Positions 8,975 through 16,599 of a stretch of 64,000 bases of DNA are shown in pieces. A model generated the notes under the pieces. It saw only the letters and a program-made list of their open reading frames with translations. It made no database searches and was not told the DNA's origin. This DNA comes from Faucicola tetraodonis (GTDB lineage Bacteria > Pseudomonadota > Gammaproteobacteria > Pseudomonadales > Moraxellaceae), in NCBI GenBank assembly GCA_032017425.1, contig DALZPW010000008.1. One strand, 5' to 3'. The first letter of the stretch is position 1, and the number at the start of each line of letters is the position of its first letter. The position numbers and the translations under genes were made by a program.

Positions 8975-10999
8975 ATGAATACTGCCAATGCTAGTTTACC
9001 GCCGCGTGGTGCTTTGCGCTATTTAAGTCTGTGTGTATTAACCACCCTTTATTCACCGTTGGCAACAGCGGGTGAGCCAGAACCCGTCACTACCTTGCAG
9101 ACCATTACTTTTAATGCCCGTCAATATACCCCAGCAAAACAGACTGAGAACGTCCGCCATGAGAGCTCAGTCAAGGTACAGCAAGCTGATTTACTCAATC
9201 AATATTTACCGACGGTTGCTGGGGTGAATGTCGGTGGTACTTCGGGGATGGATCAGCATATTTATATTCGCGGTTTGGGCTCAGACAATGCCGGCAGTGC
9301 CTTAAAAATTACCGTGGATGGGGTGCGCCAACCGGAAACGCGCGGCTTTCACCATGCCGGAATTAGTGGACTTGACCCAGATTTGTATAAAACAACAGAA
9401 GTGTCAGTGGGTAATAACTCGGTGACTTTGGGCAATAATGCCATCGGTGGCGGTGTGGCGTTTACCACGGTGGATGCACAGGACTTGCTACTACCAGATC
9501 AAAAAATGGGGGCAAAAGTTAAACTGGGCTATGCCAGTAACGATCAGCAATTTCAGCGAAGCTTAACTACCTATGCCAAACCCAATGAGCAATTGGACAT
9601 GATTGTGTCTTATAGTGAGCGTGACAGCGATGGCGGCGAAGATGGCAAAGGCAACCATATCCAAGGTGATGATATTACTATCAAAAGTATACTAGCCAAA
9701 GTCAATGTGATGCCGGCAGAAGGTCACAAAATTACTGCCAGTTACCAAAGCTATGACAATGACGGCAACTATCCGTTTCGCCCCAATATCGGCTACCAAG
9801 CCAATTTACCCGATAATATTCATCCTGGCTACACCAATAATGAAACCTATGCACTCGGCTATGAGTATAAACCGCATAGCAATTTTGAGCTAAACAGCAA
9901 AATTTATCATTTAACCAATGAATCGCTGTCACAAGGACTACGCGGAACGACCCCCATGCGTATAGCCACGTCAGGCAAAACCGATGGCATGACGGCAAGT
10001 ATCAAACAGCAACTGACGCAACATCATGGTGATCATGCTTTGACCCATACGCTCAACTATGGGGTAGAAGGCTATAAAAAATCAGCGACCTTAGAGAGTA
10101 GTGATATCACAGAAGACGCTACCAGCGTAGGGGTGTACTTACAAGACCGAATCGAATTGGGACGATTTGCGCTGACGCCTGGCGTGCGCTTTGACCACTA
10201 TAAGCCATCAGAGCGCTTAAGCAGTGACGACTATAATCAAGTGTCGGGCGCATTGGCAGGGGAATTTAAACTGACGCCAAACCACAGCTTATTTGCCAGT
10301 TATACCCAATTGTTTAATGGACCACCCTTGCCAGAAACCATCCACCAATCTGGGCAAACCTTCGTCAATAAAGACCTCGAAGCAGAAACAGGCGCAAACG
10401 CAGAGCTGGGTATCAGTAGCCGTTTTCAGGGGGTGTTTGACAGTCAAGACAGTATGTCGCTGACCGCCAAAGTCTTTGATACCCAGTATGACAATAAAAT
10501 CGACCGCATAACAGGCATTGACTGTACCACAGGTAACTCAGTGACAGACGGGCAATGTGCTAGCTACATCAATGCCGGCGAGACTACCGTCAAAGGCTAT
10601 GAGCTGAGCGCAAAATATCGGCTAAATAATATGCGCTTGAATGCAGGCTATGCCCATGCCAAAAGCGATACCGAGCAAGGTTACCAACTCAATAAAGACT
10701 CAGGCGATCAGTTAAACCTTGGCTTTAATTATGACATTAATGATAAATTCAGCCTTGGAAGCGCCATCCGCCATGTCAAAGGTTTAACGCGTCGCACCAG
10801 CGCTACTGCCGTCGCTGATTTGCCAAGTTTTACCACCTATGATGTATTTGGTAGCTATCGTCCAAGCACTTTACCACAATTAACTGTGGATGCTGGCGTG
10901 TATAACCTTACAGATGCCTACTACTATGAGCACGTATCCAATACCGGTGATAAAGCCATGGGACGCAATGTCAAAGTAGCGCTAAGTTATCAGTTTTAA
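8975..10999 (+). CDS. TonB-dependent outer-membrane receptor, haem/haemoglobin type
   Basis: A 674-residue outer-membrane receptor with a Sec signal peptide (cleavage likely after PLATA), a plug domain (TVAGVNVGGTSG, IYIRGLG, ITVDGVRQ) and a 22-strand barrel ending in the typical terminal aromatic (ALSYQF). The region LFNGPPLPE followed by NKDLEAETG aligns in position with the FRAP and NPNL/PET boxes of haem receptors, but FRAP is degenerate. A Fur box precedes it, and exbBD, bfd and bacterioferritins follow, so iron or haem import is the likely task. The exact ligand cannot be told from sequence. The protein is short for a siderophore receptor with a signalling domain; none is present. Confidence 0.85.
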   Translation: MNTANASLPPRGALRYLSLCVLTTLYSPLATAGEPEPVTTLQTITFNARQYTPAKQTENVRHESSVKVQQADLLNQYLPTVAGVNVGGTSGMDQHIYIRGLGSDNAGSALKITVDGVRQPETRGFHHAGISGLDPDLYKTTEVSVGNNSVTLGNNAIGGGVAFTTVDAQDLLLPDQKMGAKVKLGYASNDQQFQRSLTTYAKPNEQLDMIVSYSERDSDGGEDGKGNHIQGDDITIKSILAKVNVMPAEGHKITASYQSYDNDGNYPFRPNIGYQANLPDNIHPGYTNNETYALGYEYKPHSNFELNSKIYHLTNESLSQGLRGTTPMRIATSGKTDGMTASIKQQLTQHHGDHALTHTLNYGVEGYKKSATLESSDITEDATSVGVYLQDRIELGRFALTPGVRFDHYKPSERLSSDDYNQVSGALAGEFKLTPNHSLFASYTQLFNGPPLPETIHQSGQTFVNKDLEAETGANAELGISSRFQGVFDSQDSMSLTAKVFDTQYDNKIDRITGIDCTTGNSVTDGQCASYINAGETTVKGYELSAKYRLNNMRLNAGYAHAKSDTEQGYQLNKDSGDQLNLGFNYDINDKFSLGSAIRHVKGLTRRTSATAVADLPSFTTYDVFGSYRPSTLPQLTVDAGVYNLTDAYYYEHVSNTGDKAMGRNVKVALSYQF

Positions 11000-11290
11000 A
11001 TTGAATGGGTGATAACCATCAGCATGATGGATTGCCCATTGCGGTTTAATATTTTCACAAAATATTGCAGAAAAATTTTAATTATGTCCAAAATCCAATT
11101 TTTTACTCGCCCTACTTCCACAAGGTTTGGCGGGGTATCAAGACAATTGCCTAGGGTCTTCATCGGTGTAACCGAAAACGGCATTTTGCGTAAGGTAGTC
11201 ATCCTACTCGATACTGTAGGTTATCAATAACCTTGTGCTAGTTTTGCCCAAGGTAAAGCTAACACAAAGCGAAGATAAAAAAGTATGAGG
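11000..11290. other. Intergenic block with nested inverted repeats, function unknown
   Basis: This stretch is less AT-rich than its surroundings. CACAAGGTT at 11119-11127 is mirrored by AACCTTGTG at 11229-11237, and a tight hairpin AGGTT..AACCT lies at 11217-11232. A 48-codon open frame from 11084 (MSKIQFFTRP...) exists but has no ribosome site and no recognisable domain, so I do not call it a gene. Confidence 0.35.
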
Positions 11291-11405
11291 TTTTAAAGTT
11301 ACTTAATTTTAAAGTTACTTTATCTTAAAGTCATTTGATTTTAAAATTATTAGATTTTAAATTTGCTTAAATTAAAGTCGTTGGATTTTATTGTAAAGTC
11401 GCTGG
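11291..11405 (+). repeat. Degenerate 16-nt tandem array upstream of exbB
   Basis: Seven consecutive units start at 11291, 11307, 11323, 11339, 11355, 11371 and 11386. The first five are exactly 16 bases (for example TTTTAAAGTTACTTAA, TTTTAAAGTTACTTTA), then one of 15 and one of 20. It ends 33 bases before the exbB Fur box. Its function is unknown. Confidence 0.8.
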
Positions 11406-11437
11406 TTAAATTAAGCCTAATTTTTAATATTTTTGTT

Positions 11438-11456
11438 GATAATGATTATCATTTAT
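11438..11456 (+). promoter_or_regulatory. Fur box upstream of exbB
   Basis: GATAATGATTATCATTTAT, identical to the box before the receptor gene, lies 50 bases before exbB. Confidence 0.85.
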
Positions 11457-11505
11457 ACTAACATTTAAAGGTAGTTGTTATATTTATCGTGTTATAGGAA
11501 TGATT

Positions 11506-12171
11506 ATGGATTTTGCAAATTACTGGCAATATACAGATGTAGTGACCAAGACGTTATTTTTTGTGTTAATTGTTTTATCGATGCTGTCTTGGATTACAGG
11601 CATTTTACGTATCTTAAATAGCCGAAAAATTGCCAAAACAGTGTCGCAAGATTTGACCGATCAAATTCACCAACAGCAATCTCAACTGACTACCTTATCC
11701 CTAGACAATCAAAAATTAGTCACTGAGCAGCAGTTACTGCAACAGCTCAATCGCTACCGTTTTGCCAGTGAGCAGGGCTTAAATATCCTTGGCACGACCG
11801 CTGCTATTGCCCCTTTTATTGGGCTATTTGGTACCGTGTGGGGGATTTTTCATGCGTTGCATAGCATTGCTAAGTCAGGTCAAGCAGGACTTGGTCAAGT
11901 CGCAGGACCGGTTGGGGAGGCTTTGATTATGACTGGGCTTGGGCTTGCGGTAGCGATTCCTGCGGTCATTATGTACAATGTCGTAGTACGAATCAATCGC
12001 AAAGCCATGCACCAAGCGAATGACACGGCGCATACCTTGCTTGCCAACGTGTTGATGAATTCTTCCAGCCCAGTTACGCAAACTAGTTTAGCCACCCAGC
12101 CCCATTTGCAAACCAGCTCGCAGCCCAAGCAACAAACTAACGCCGCTGACTTAATGCTGAAAAACACCTAA
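11506..12171 (+). CDS. exbB: ExbB-type proton channel subunit (MotA/TolQ/ExbB family)
   Basis: A 221-residue inner-membrane protein with three hydrophobic segments: about 12-34, then, after a cytoplasmic coiled stretch rich in Q/L, about 95-120 and 145-165. Family motifs include GTTAAIAPFIGLFGTVWGI and GEALIMTGLGLAVAIPAV. With ExbD and TonB it couples the proton gradient to outer-membrane receptors. I chose the ATG at 11506 because AGGA at 11496-11499 then has a six-base spacer; the ATG at 11500 would touch it. A Fur box lies upstream and exbD follows after 60 bases. No tonB gene is in the window. Confidence 0.9.
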   Translation: MDFANYWQYTDVVTKTLFFVLIVLSMLSWITGILRILNSRKIAKTVSQDLTDQIHQQQSQLTTLSLDNQKLVTEQQLLQQLNRYRFASEQGLNILGTTAAIAPFIGLFGTVWGIFHALHSIAKSGQAGLGQVAGPVGEALIMTGLGLAVAIPAVIMYNVVVRINRKAMHQANDTAHTLLANVLMNSSSPVTQTSLATQPHLQTSSQPKQQTNAADLMLKNT

Positions 12172-12231
12172 CCTTGACCCAACGCTAAACAGATAAGCTA
12201 AACAGATAAATAGATAAACAGGGAATAACTT

Positions 12232-12633
12232 ATGGCATTTCAACTCGGTGATGACGCTTCGACGGGCATGAATGAAATCAATCTGATTCCACTGATTGAT
12301 ATCATGCTGGTCTTGATGATTATTTTTTTGGTGACGGCAACGGTAATCAATCCCAGTGTGCCGCTAAATTTGCCCAAAACCTCGGCACAAGTCAATGAAG
12401 CCCCGCCAAAAATGATACAAGTAAGTATTGATAAAGATGGCAAGATTTTTTGGGATGATGCCAGTATCAGTTTGGCGCAGTTAAACACGCGCTTTGCCGA
12501 ACAAGGCAAATTAAGCGAGACCCCAAGCATTCAGCTACGCGTTGATAAAGACAGCCGATATGATACCGTCGCGCAAATCCTAGCAACAGCAAGCGAAAAC
12601 AAGCTAACCAAAATTGCGTTTGTCAGTGAATAA
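12232..12633 (+). CDS. exbD: ExbD-type biopolymer transport protein
   Basis: A 133-residue protein with one N-terminal membrane helix and a periplasmic domain. The segment INLIPLIDIMLVLMIIFLVT carries the essential proton-path Asp of the ExbD/TolR family. Together with ExbB it energises TonB. The gap from exbB holds a short repeat (GCTAAACAGATAA twice, 12184-12211) and a GGGA ribosome site. Length fits ExbD; TolR is less likely because no tolQ/A/B genes are present. Confidence 0.92.
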   Translation: MAFQLGDDASTGMNEINLIPLIDIMLVLMIIFLVTATVINPSVPLNLPKTSAQVNEAPPKMIQVSIDKDGKIFWDDASISLAQLNTRFAEQGKLSETPSIQLRVDKDSRYDTVAQILATASENKLTKIAFVSE

Positions 12634-12655
12634 CCTGATTGAGAAAATTTCTATT

Positions 12656-12674
12656 GATAATAAGAATAATTATC
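12656..12674 (+). promoter_or_regulatory. Fur box upstream of bfd
   Basis: GATAATAAGAATAATTATC matches the Fur consensus at about 16 of 19 positions and lies 35 bases before the bfd start. It implies that bfd is induced by iron starvation. Confidence 0.78.
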
Positions 12675-12709
12675 ATTATTATATAAGAAAATTTATCAAC
12701 GAGGTGCGT

Positions 12710-12913
12710 ATGTTTGTGTGTATCTGTAATGCGGTCAAAGAAAGTCAAATCAAAACAGCCATTGAACAAGGTCATGACAGCTTAGAGGCATTACAAGCTG
12801 AGCTTGATGTGGCTACTTGTTGTGGCGGCTGTCAGCCAATGATTGAAGGTTATCTCGAAGAGTACGCCCAGAGCATCAATAACTATACGCACCTATTTAT
12901 TGAAGTTGCCTAG
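12710..12913 (+). CDS. bfd: Bacterioferritin-associated ferredoxin
   Basis: A 67-residue [2Fe-2S] protein. The four cluster cysteines are visible as C-x-C near residue 4 (CICN) and C-x2-C near 42 (TCCGGC). Bfd donates electrons to bacterioferritin so that stored iron can be released. The start at 12710 has GAGGTG seven bases upstream; a longer in-frame reading runs back into exbD and is rejected. It carries its own Fur box and precedes two bacterioferritin genes, exactly the expected partners. Confidence 0.93.
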   Translation: MFVCICNAVKESQIKTAIEQGHDSLEALQAELDVATCCGGCQPMIEGYLEEYAQSINNYTHLFIEVA

Positions 12914-12953
12914 TGTATTAATGTTGCCTAGTTTATTAAGTTGCCTAATAATC
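12905..12953 (+). repeat. Tandem repeat overlapping the bfd stop codon
   Basis: GTTGCCTAGTGTATTAAT (12905-12922), GTTGCCTAGTTTATTAA (12923-12939) and GTTGCCTAATAATC (12940-12953) repeat the last two codons and stop of bfd. One of several stop-codon-associated duplications in this window. Confidence 0.8.
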
Positions 12954-13115
12954 TGGTAGCGTACACACCCAGGCTTATTCATTAATCTCAATGAATGAGC
13001 GATTGACAAATATTGTAAATTATTTGCTGCGGTGAATTGTTTTTAACGTCACTTTAATTTAGTATTTCAGATAATACCCAACCTTTGTTTCTGTTCATTT
13101 TTCAAGGATATACCC

Positions 13116-13595
13116 ATGAAAGGCAGCCAAGCTGTTATTGATTATCTAAATTTCTTAATTAGTGGTGAACTGGGGGCTCGTGACCAGTACTTTATTCATG
13201 CGCAAATGTATCATGAATGGCATTATCTAAAACTTCATACGCGTATGCATCATGAAATGGAAGAAGAAAGCGATCATGCGCGTGCGTTAATCAATCGGGT
13301 GTTGATGCTAGAAGGCACACCCAATATGAAAGTTGCCGATATCAACATCGGTCATGATGTGCCAAGTATGCTAAAAGCCGATCTTCAGCTTGAGTATGCG
13401 GTTCGTCAACATCTCAAAGACGGCATTGCGCTTTGTGAGCAAGAGCAAGACTATGTAACCCGTGAGATTTTGGTCGCCCAATTGGTAGATACTGAAGAAG
13501 ACCATGCGCATTGGTTGGAGCAGCAGTTAAGACTGATTGATATGATGGGACTAGCCAATTATCTGCAATCTCAGCTCGGTGATATCTCTGAATAA
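13116..13595 (+). CDS. bfr: Bacterioferritin subunit with ferroxidase site but no haem methionine
   Basis: A 159-residue four-helix ferritin-like protein that stores iron as a 24-mer. The ferroxidase ligands are present: E18, Y25, E51, H54, E93, and E127/H130 (TEEDH). The residue at the haem-ligand position 52 is Ser instead of Met. It is therefore the catalytic, haem-less (alpha-type) subunit, and its partner encoded 35 bases downstream is the reverse. Bfr pairs of this kind form mixed shells in Neisseria and Pseudomonas. No Fur box lies directly upstream; the 200-base leader includes a TTGACA at about 13003. Confidence 0.93.
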   Translation: MKGSQAVIDYLNFLISGELGARDQYFIHAQMYHEWHYLKLHTRMHHEMEEESDHARALINRVLMLEGTPNMKVADINIGHDVPSMLKADLQLEYAVRQHLKDGIALCEQEQDYVTREILVAQLVDTEEDHAHWLEQQLRLIDMMGLANYLQSQLGDISE

Positions 13596-13630
13596 GGCGA
13601 CAAAGCAATAAGGCAACTAAGGTAAACATT

Positions 13631-14101
13631 ATGCAAGTCGATAAAGAAATTCTAAGAGCGCTAAACCAAGTTTTGGGTCAGGCATTGATTGCTATTAACC
13701 AATACTTCTTACACGCGCGTATCGCCAAAAACTGGGGACTGAGTGAACTCAATGAAAAATTGTATCATCAGTCGATTCATGAGATGAAATGGGCAGATGA
13801 CCTCATTGAGCGTATCTTAATGCTAGATGGTCTACCAAACTTGCAAGAACTTGGCAAAATTTTAATCGGTGAAAATGTTGGTGAAATTTTGCGTTGTGAT
13901 TTGCAACTAGAGTATCAAAAAACTGACATCATCAAAAATGCGATTGCTTTATGTGAGCAGCAGCGTGATTTTGTCTCTCGCAAATTATTGGTCAAACTCA
14001 AAGACGGGAGTGAAGAGCACATTGATTGGCTAGAAACGCAAATGGAACTAGTGACCTCGATGGGCATCGAAAATTATACGCAAAGTTTATTAGAATCATA
14101 G
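13631..14101 (+). CDS. bfr: Bacterioferritin subunit with haem methionine but no ferroxidase site
   Basis: A 156-residue ferritin-like protein. Met52 (IHEMKWAD), the axial haem ligand, is kept, but ferroxidase ligands are lost: position 18 is Ala, 54 is Trp and 127 is Ser; E51, E94 and H130 remain. This is the haem-binding beta-type subunit that needs the preceding subunit for iron oxidation. The genes are 35 bases apart, and the spacer is a 16-base tandem duplication beginning at the first gene's stop (13591-13622). The expected product is a haem-containing heteropolymer served by Bfd. Confidence 0.93.
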   Translation: MQVDKEILRALNQVLGQALIAINQYFLHARIAKNWGLSELNEKLYHQSIHEMKWADDLIERILMLDGLPNLQELGKILIGENVGEILRCDLQLEYQKTDIIKNAIALCEQQRDFVSRKLLVKLKDGSEEHIDWLETQMELVTSMGIENYTQSLLES

Positions 14102-14128
14102 CGCGTATCAGCGTGTCGGAATAACTGT

Positions 14129-14221
14129 ATGAACCATCAATATACCCAAGCCGCGTTGATTTCTGTCATCTCTATACTGATGGCATGGCTTATCATCATC
14201 TTAGTGGCAGTAATTTATTGA
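14129..14221 (+). CDS. Small single-pass membrane peptide (30 aa), unknown function
   Basis: A 30-codon frame, MNHQYTQAALISVISILMAW then a run of I, L, V and A ending in IY. It is a short polar N-terminus followed by one strong transmembrane helix. CGGA at 14117-14120 gives a ribosome site eight bases before the ATG. It lies 27 bases after the second bacterioferritin gene, in the same direction, and a weak hairpin at 14282-14308 could end the transcript. No family recognised. It could be chance, but start, spacing and hydrophobicity agree with a real small protein. Confidence 0.45.
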   Translation: MNHQYTQAALISVISILMAWLIIILVAVIY

Positions 14222-14366
14222 TTGTCGTTTTAGTTGTCGAGTTTGGCATATTGGCATAGCCAAGATGATGGGTCGTCATTTCGGCTGGCAGTGTTCATTC
14301 TGTCAGCCGTTTGGTGCGTTATTTTAAGGGTCTGTGTTGCCCAAGATATGTTCTACAAGATGCGTG

Positions 14367-15366
14367 TTAGAAACCTTCTAGTACAATTTTGCCTTTTGAC
14401 TTGCCTGATTCAAGCAGCTTATGTGCTTTTTCCAAGTTTGCCGCGTTAATTTTGCCTAGATTTTGGTTAAGCGTACTTCTAATTTTTTGCTGGTCAACTA
14501 ACTGGGCAACCTGTTGCAATAGATCACCTTGCTTTTCGATATCATCGGTTTCAAACATTGAGCGGGTGAACATGAGCTCCCAATGGATAGAAATAGATTT
14601 AGTCTTAAACGGCATAATATCAAAGGTTTGTGGATCATCGATCAATCCAAGCTTACCTTGGGGTGCAATCAGAGAAACTATTTGCTTGATATAGGTGTCT
14701 GTATGATTTGTAGAGAATACGTATTTTGGTTTTTCAATACCTAGTGCTTCGATTTGTTCGTTTAAATCTTTGCTATGGTCGATAACATGGTCGGCACCAA
14801 GTGATTCCACCCAAGATTTCGTTTCTTCACGTGAAGCTGTTGCTATAACGGTCAGATTTGTTTTTGCTTTTAGGAGTTGGATAGCGATTGATCCTACACC
14901 ACCTGCACCACCAATAATTAAAATACTGCCAACTTCTGTTTCTGAAATTTGAAACCGATCAAACAGCATTTCCCATGCCGTTATTGCAGTTAATGGTCAA
15001 TGCTGCTGCTTCTGCATTAGATACTGTAATGGGTTTAAGACTGATAATTCGTTCATCGACTGCTTGAAACTCAGCATTACTACCATCTCGGGTTAAATCG
15101 CCAGCATACCAAACAAAATCTCCTACTTTAAACGAGGTAACTTTTGAGCCAACTTCGATAATTTCCCCAACGGCATCCCAACCTAAAATACGATTATTTG
15201 CTTCAGACGAATTTTTTCTCACTTTGGTATCAACTGGATTCACAGAGATTGCCTGAACTTTTACCAGTACATCACGCTCCTTAAGCGTAGGCTTCGCTTT
15301 TTCAATATCTACCAATGAGTTTTTAAAATCATCATGGTTATTGATAACATATGATACGGCTTTCAT
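14367..15366 (-). pseudogene. Zinc-type alcohol dehydrogenase-like / quinone oxidoreductase, frameshifted
   Basis: Two frames make one medium-chain dehydrogenase/reductase of about 332 residues. The first (from 15366) starts MKAVSYVINNHDDF and contains the GroES-like fold (SVNPVDTKVR, GWDAVGEI, DFVWYAG). The second contains MLFDRF, the NADPH motif IIGGAGGVGSIAIQLLKAK and the C-terminus. The join is clear: one extra base (plus-strand T at 14997) breaks ALPLTAITAWEMLFDRF. Removing it restores a full-length enzyme of the ZADH/QOR family that reduces quinones or enones. The site is not a homopolymer, so a true mutation is as likely as a sequencing error. The start has AAAGGAT upstream. Confidence 0.85.
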
Positions 15367-15892
15367 GGATTTATCCTTTTGTAATAGTGAGTGGGTTTAA
15401 TAGCGGGTTAGTTTAATTAAATGCAGTGTTTTTAGTGTATTGCAGACAGGCTGGCTTGGGTCAGTCAGTCTAATCTGATAGAATTAATGAAAAATAGTCG
15501 ATATTCTTAGTCTATGCTAAAGGTGTAAGGTCAAGGGCGCTAGTTAAGGTCATAGCTTTTGCGCCTGTGTTTTCGCCAAAAATAGCCGTTGGTAAAATGC
15601 CGTCATTTATTGTTGTACCAGTGTACCCAATCAAAGGTGGCGAGTGCAACATCATTTACACCTTATCACTTATGCTTGTTTCTTTGTCATGGTTAAAGCA
15701 AGCATAAAGGAAGTAATATCAACCTAAAATTTAAGCGGATACAGACATTCCTTACAAGTTAAAGCGCAAATGTTTATGTAACCTTTATACAACAAAGCTA
15801 TGCGCTAAAGCCGTTTGACATGAATATAACAGTGGTTTAGACTCAATTTTGATGCTAGTCAATGTCGGCTAGTCAATATTGGAGTATTAGTG
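15367..15892. other. Intergenic region with an IS3 scrap and hairpins
   Basis: A 526-base region without an intact gene. It holds the transposase relic at 15540-15662, an inverted pair TTATGCTTG/CAAGCATAA at 15670-15678 and 15699-15707, a possible regulator motif TAGACTGACTGACC (minus, 15459-15472) and a GCTAGTCAAT direct repeat (15854-15863, 15868-15877) just before the next gene. Confidence 0.6.
15540..15662 (-). pseudogene. Relic of an IS3-family transposase (OrfB C-terminus)
   Basis: The minus strand reads GVNDVALATFDWVHWYNNK, a stop, then RHFTNGY and about 15 less recognisable residues to a second stop. The WVxWYNNKR.H...GY pattern is characteristic of the C-terminal end of IS3-group integrases. 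Only about 40 codons survive and no terminal repeats could be assigned, so this is a decayed fragment. It marks a past insertion beside the frameshifted dehydrogenase. Confidence 0.55.
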
Positions 15893-16195
15893 ATGGTTAA
15901 AACCGCTTTATATGTCCGTCTTGAAGCTAAACCAGGTAAAGAACAACAAGTAGAAGATTTCCTAAAAGCTGGTCTGCCTATCGTCAATGAAGAACCTGCC
16001 ACAGTTGCATGGTTTGGTCTACGCCTTGGCCCTTCAACCTTTGGTATTTTTGATGCATTCCCTGATGAAGCAGGTCGCGAGGCTCATTTATCGGGCAAGG
16101 TTGCCGCCGCTTTGATGGCTCAAGCAGATGAACTATTTTCAGAACCGCCTTCTATTGAAAAAGTAGATGTGTTGGCGAGTAAACTACCAGGTTAG
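15893..16195 (+). CDS. Antibiotic-biosynthesis-monooxygenase (ABM) domain protein
   Basis: A 100-residue dimeric ferredoxin-like protein starting MVKTALYVRLEAKPGKEQQV, typical of the ABM fold. Relatives include the quinol monooxygenase YgiN and many uncharacterised proteins. The core GPSTFGIFDAFPDEAGREAH and the C-terminal PPSIEKVDVLA fit a common bacterial subgroup. I chose the ATG at 15893 because GGAG at 15881-15884 is then eight bases away; the overlapping ATG at 15890 is only five away. Its place beside a quinone-oxidoreductase-like pseudogene and a DJ-1 protein suggests quinone or reactive-carbonyl stress, but the substrate is unknown. Confidence 0.82.
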   Translation: MVKTALYVRLEAKPGKEQQVEDFLKAGLPIVNEEPATVAWFGLRLGPSTFGIFDAFPDEAGREAHLSGKVAAALMAQADELFSEPPSIEKVDVLASKLPG

Positions 16196-16279
16196 ACTGA
16201 TGCTTAAATTCTCTAAAGCGCTGCCTGTCATTTGATATTCTAGATGATACGCTACGTAGCGTTTTATTGCATCAGTCTA
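16193..16279. repeat. 87-base element with 11-bp inverted ends and an inner palindromic hairpin
   Basis: TAGACTGATGC (16193-16203, overlapping the ABM stop codon) is mirrored exactly by GCATCAGTCTA (16269-16279). Inside lies the perfect palindrome ACGCTACGTAGCGT (16249-16262) followed by TTTATT. The inner part may act as a terminator; the whole could be a small non-autonomous element or an extended stem. Confidence 0.6.
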
Positions 16280-16599
16280 GTTAAATCAGTCAACTAGCTA
16301 GTCGTTGATGCCGTTTTTTACCTATTTTTTATCATCACGCCTCGCTGACTAAATATACGTCAGAACGCTATTTTCTAAACTAGCCAATATCAAGCAGCCT
16401 GTAGGCTTAATTTCACACGTTTTGTCAATGCTATCAAGAATGCAAGGCTATTAAATAACAGCTACTCAATAATGGCTACCAGATAACAGCTATCAAATAA
16501 CGGGTTAATTTGCTCGGTATTTTGCATTTTGCACATACGAACTATCGCTGTGCTCATGTAGCAATAACCCAAATTCTAAAAACTATCAGAGAAAATAAC
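16280..16599. other. Intergenic leader of the DJ-1 gene with a four-unit repeat
   Basis: Four degenerate tandem units occur at 16446-16502: GGCTATTAAATAACA, GCTACTCAATAAT, GGCTACCAGATAACA and GCTATCAAATAACG. No gene is seen. A longer reading of the next gene would start at 16510, but its first 30 codons look non-coding. Confidence 0.65.

Noticed and set aside
11084..11230. 48-codon ORF after the TonB receptor gene
   Set aside because: No ribosome site, no recognisable motif, and an overlapping frame exists on the other strand; more likely structured non-coding DNA.
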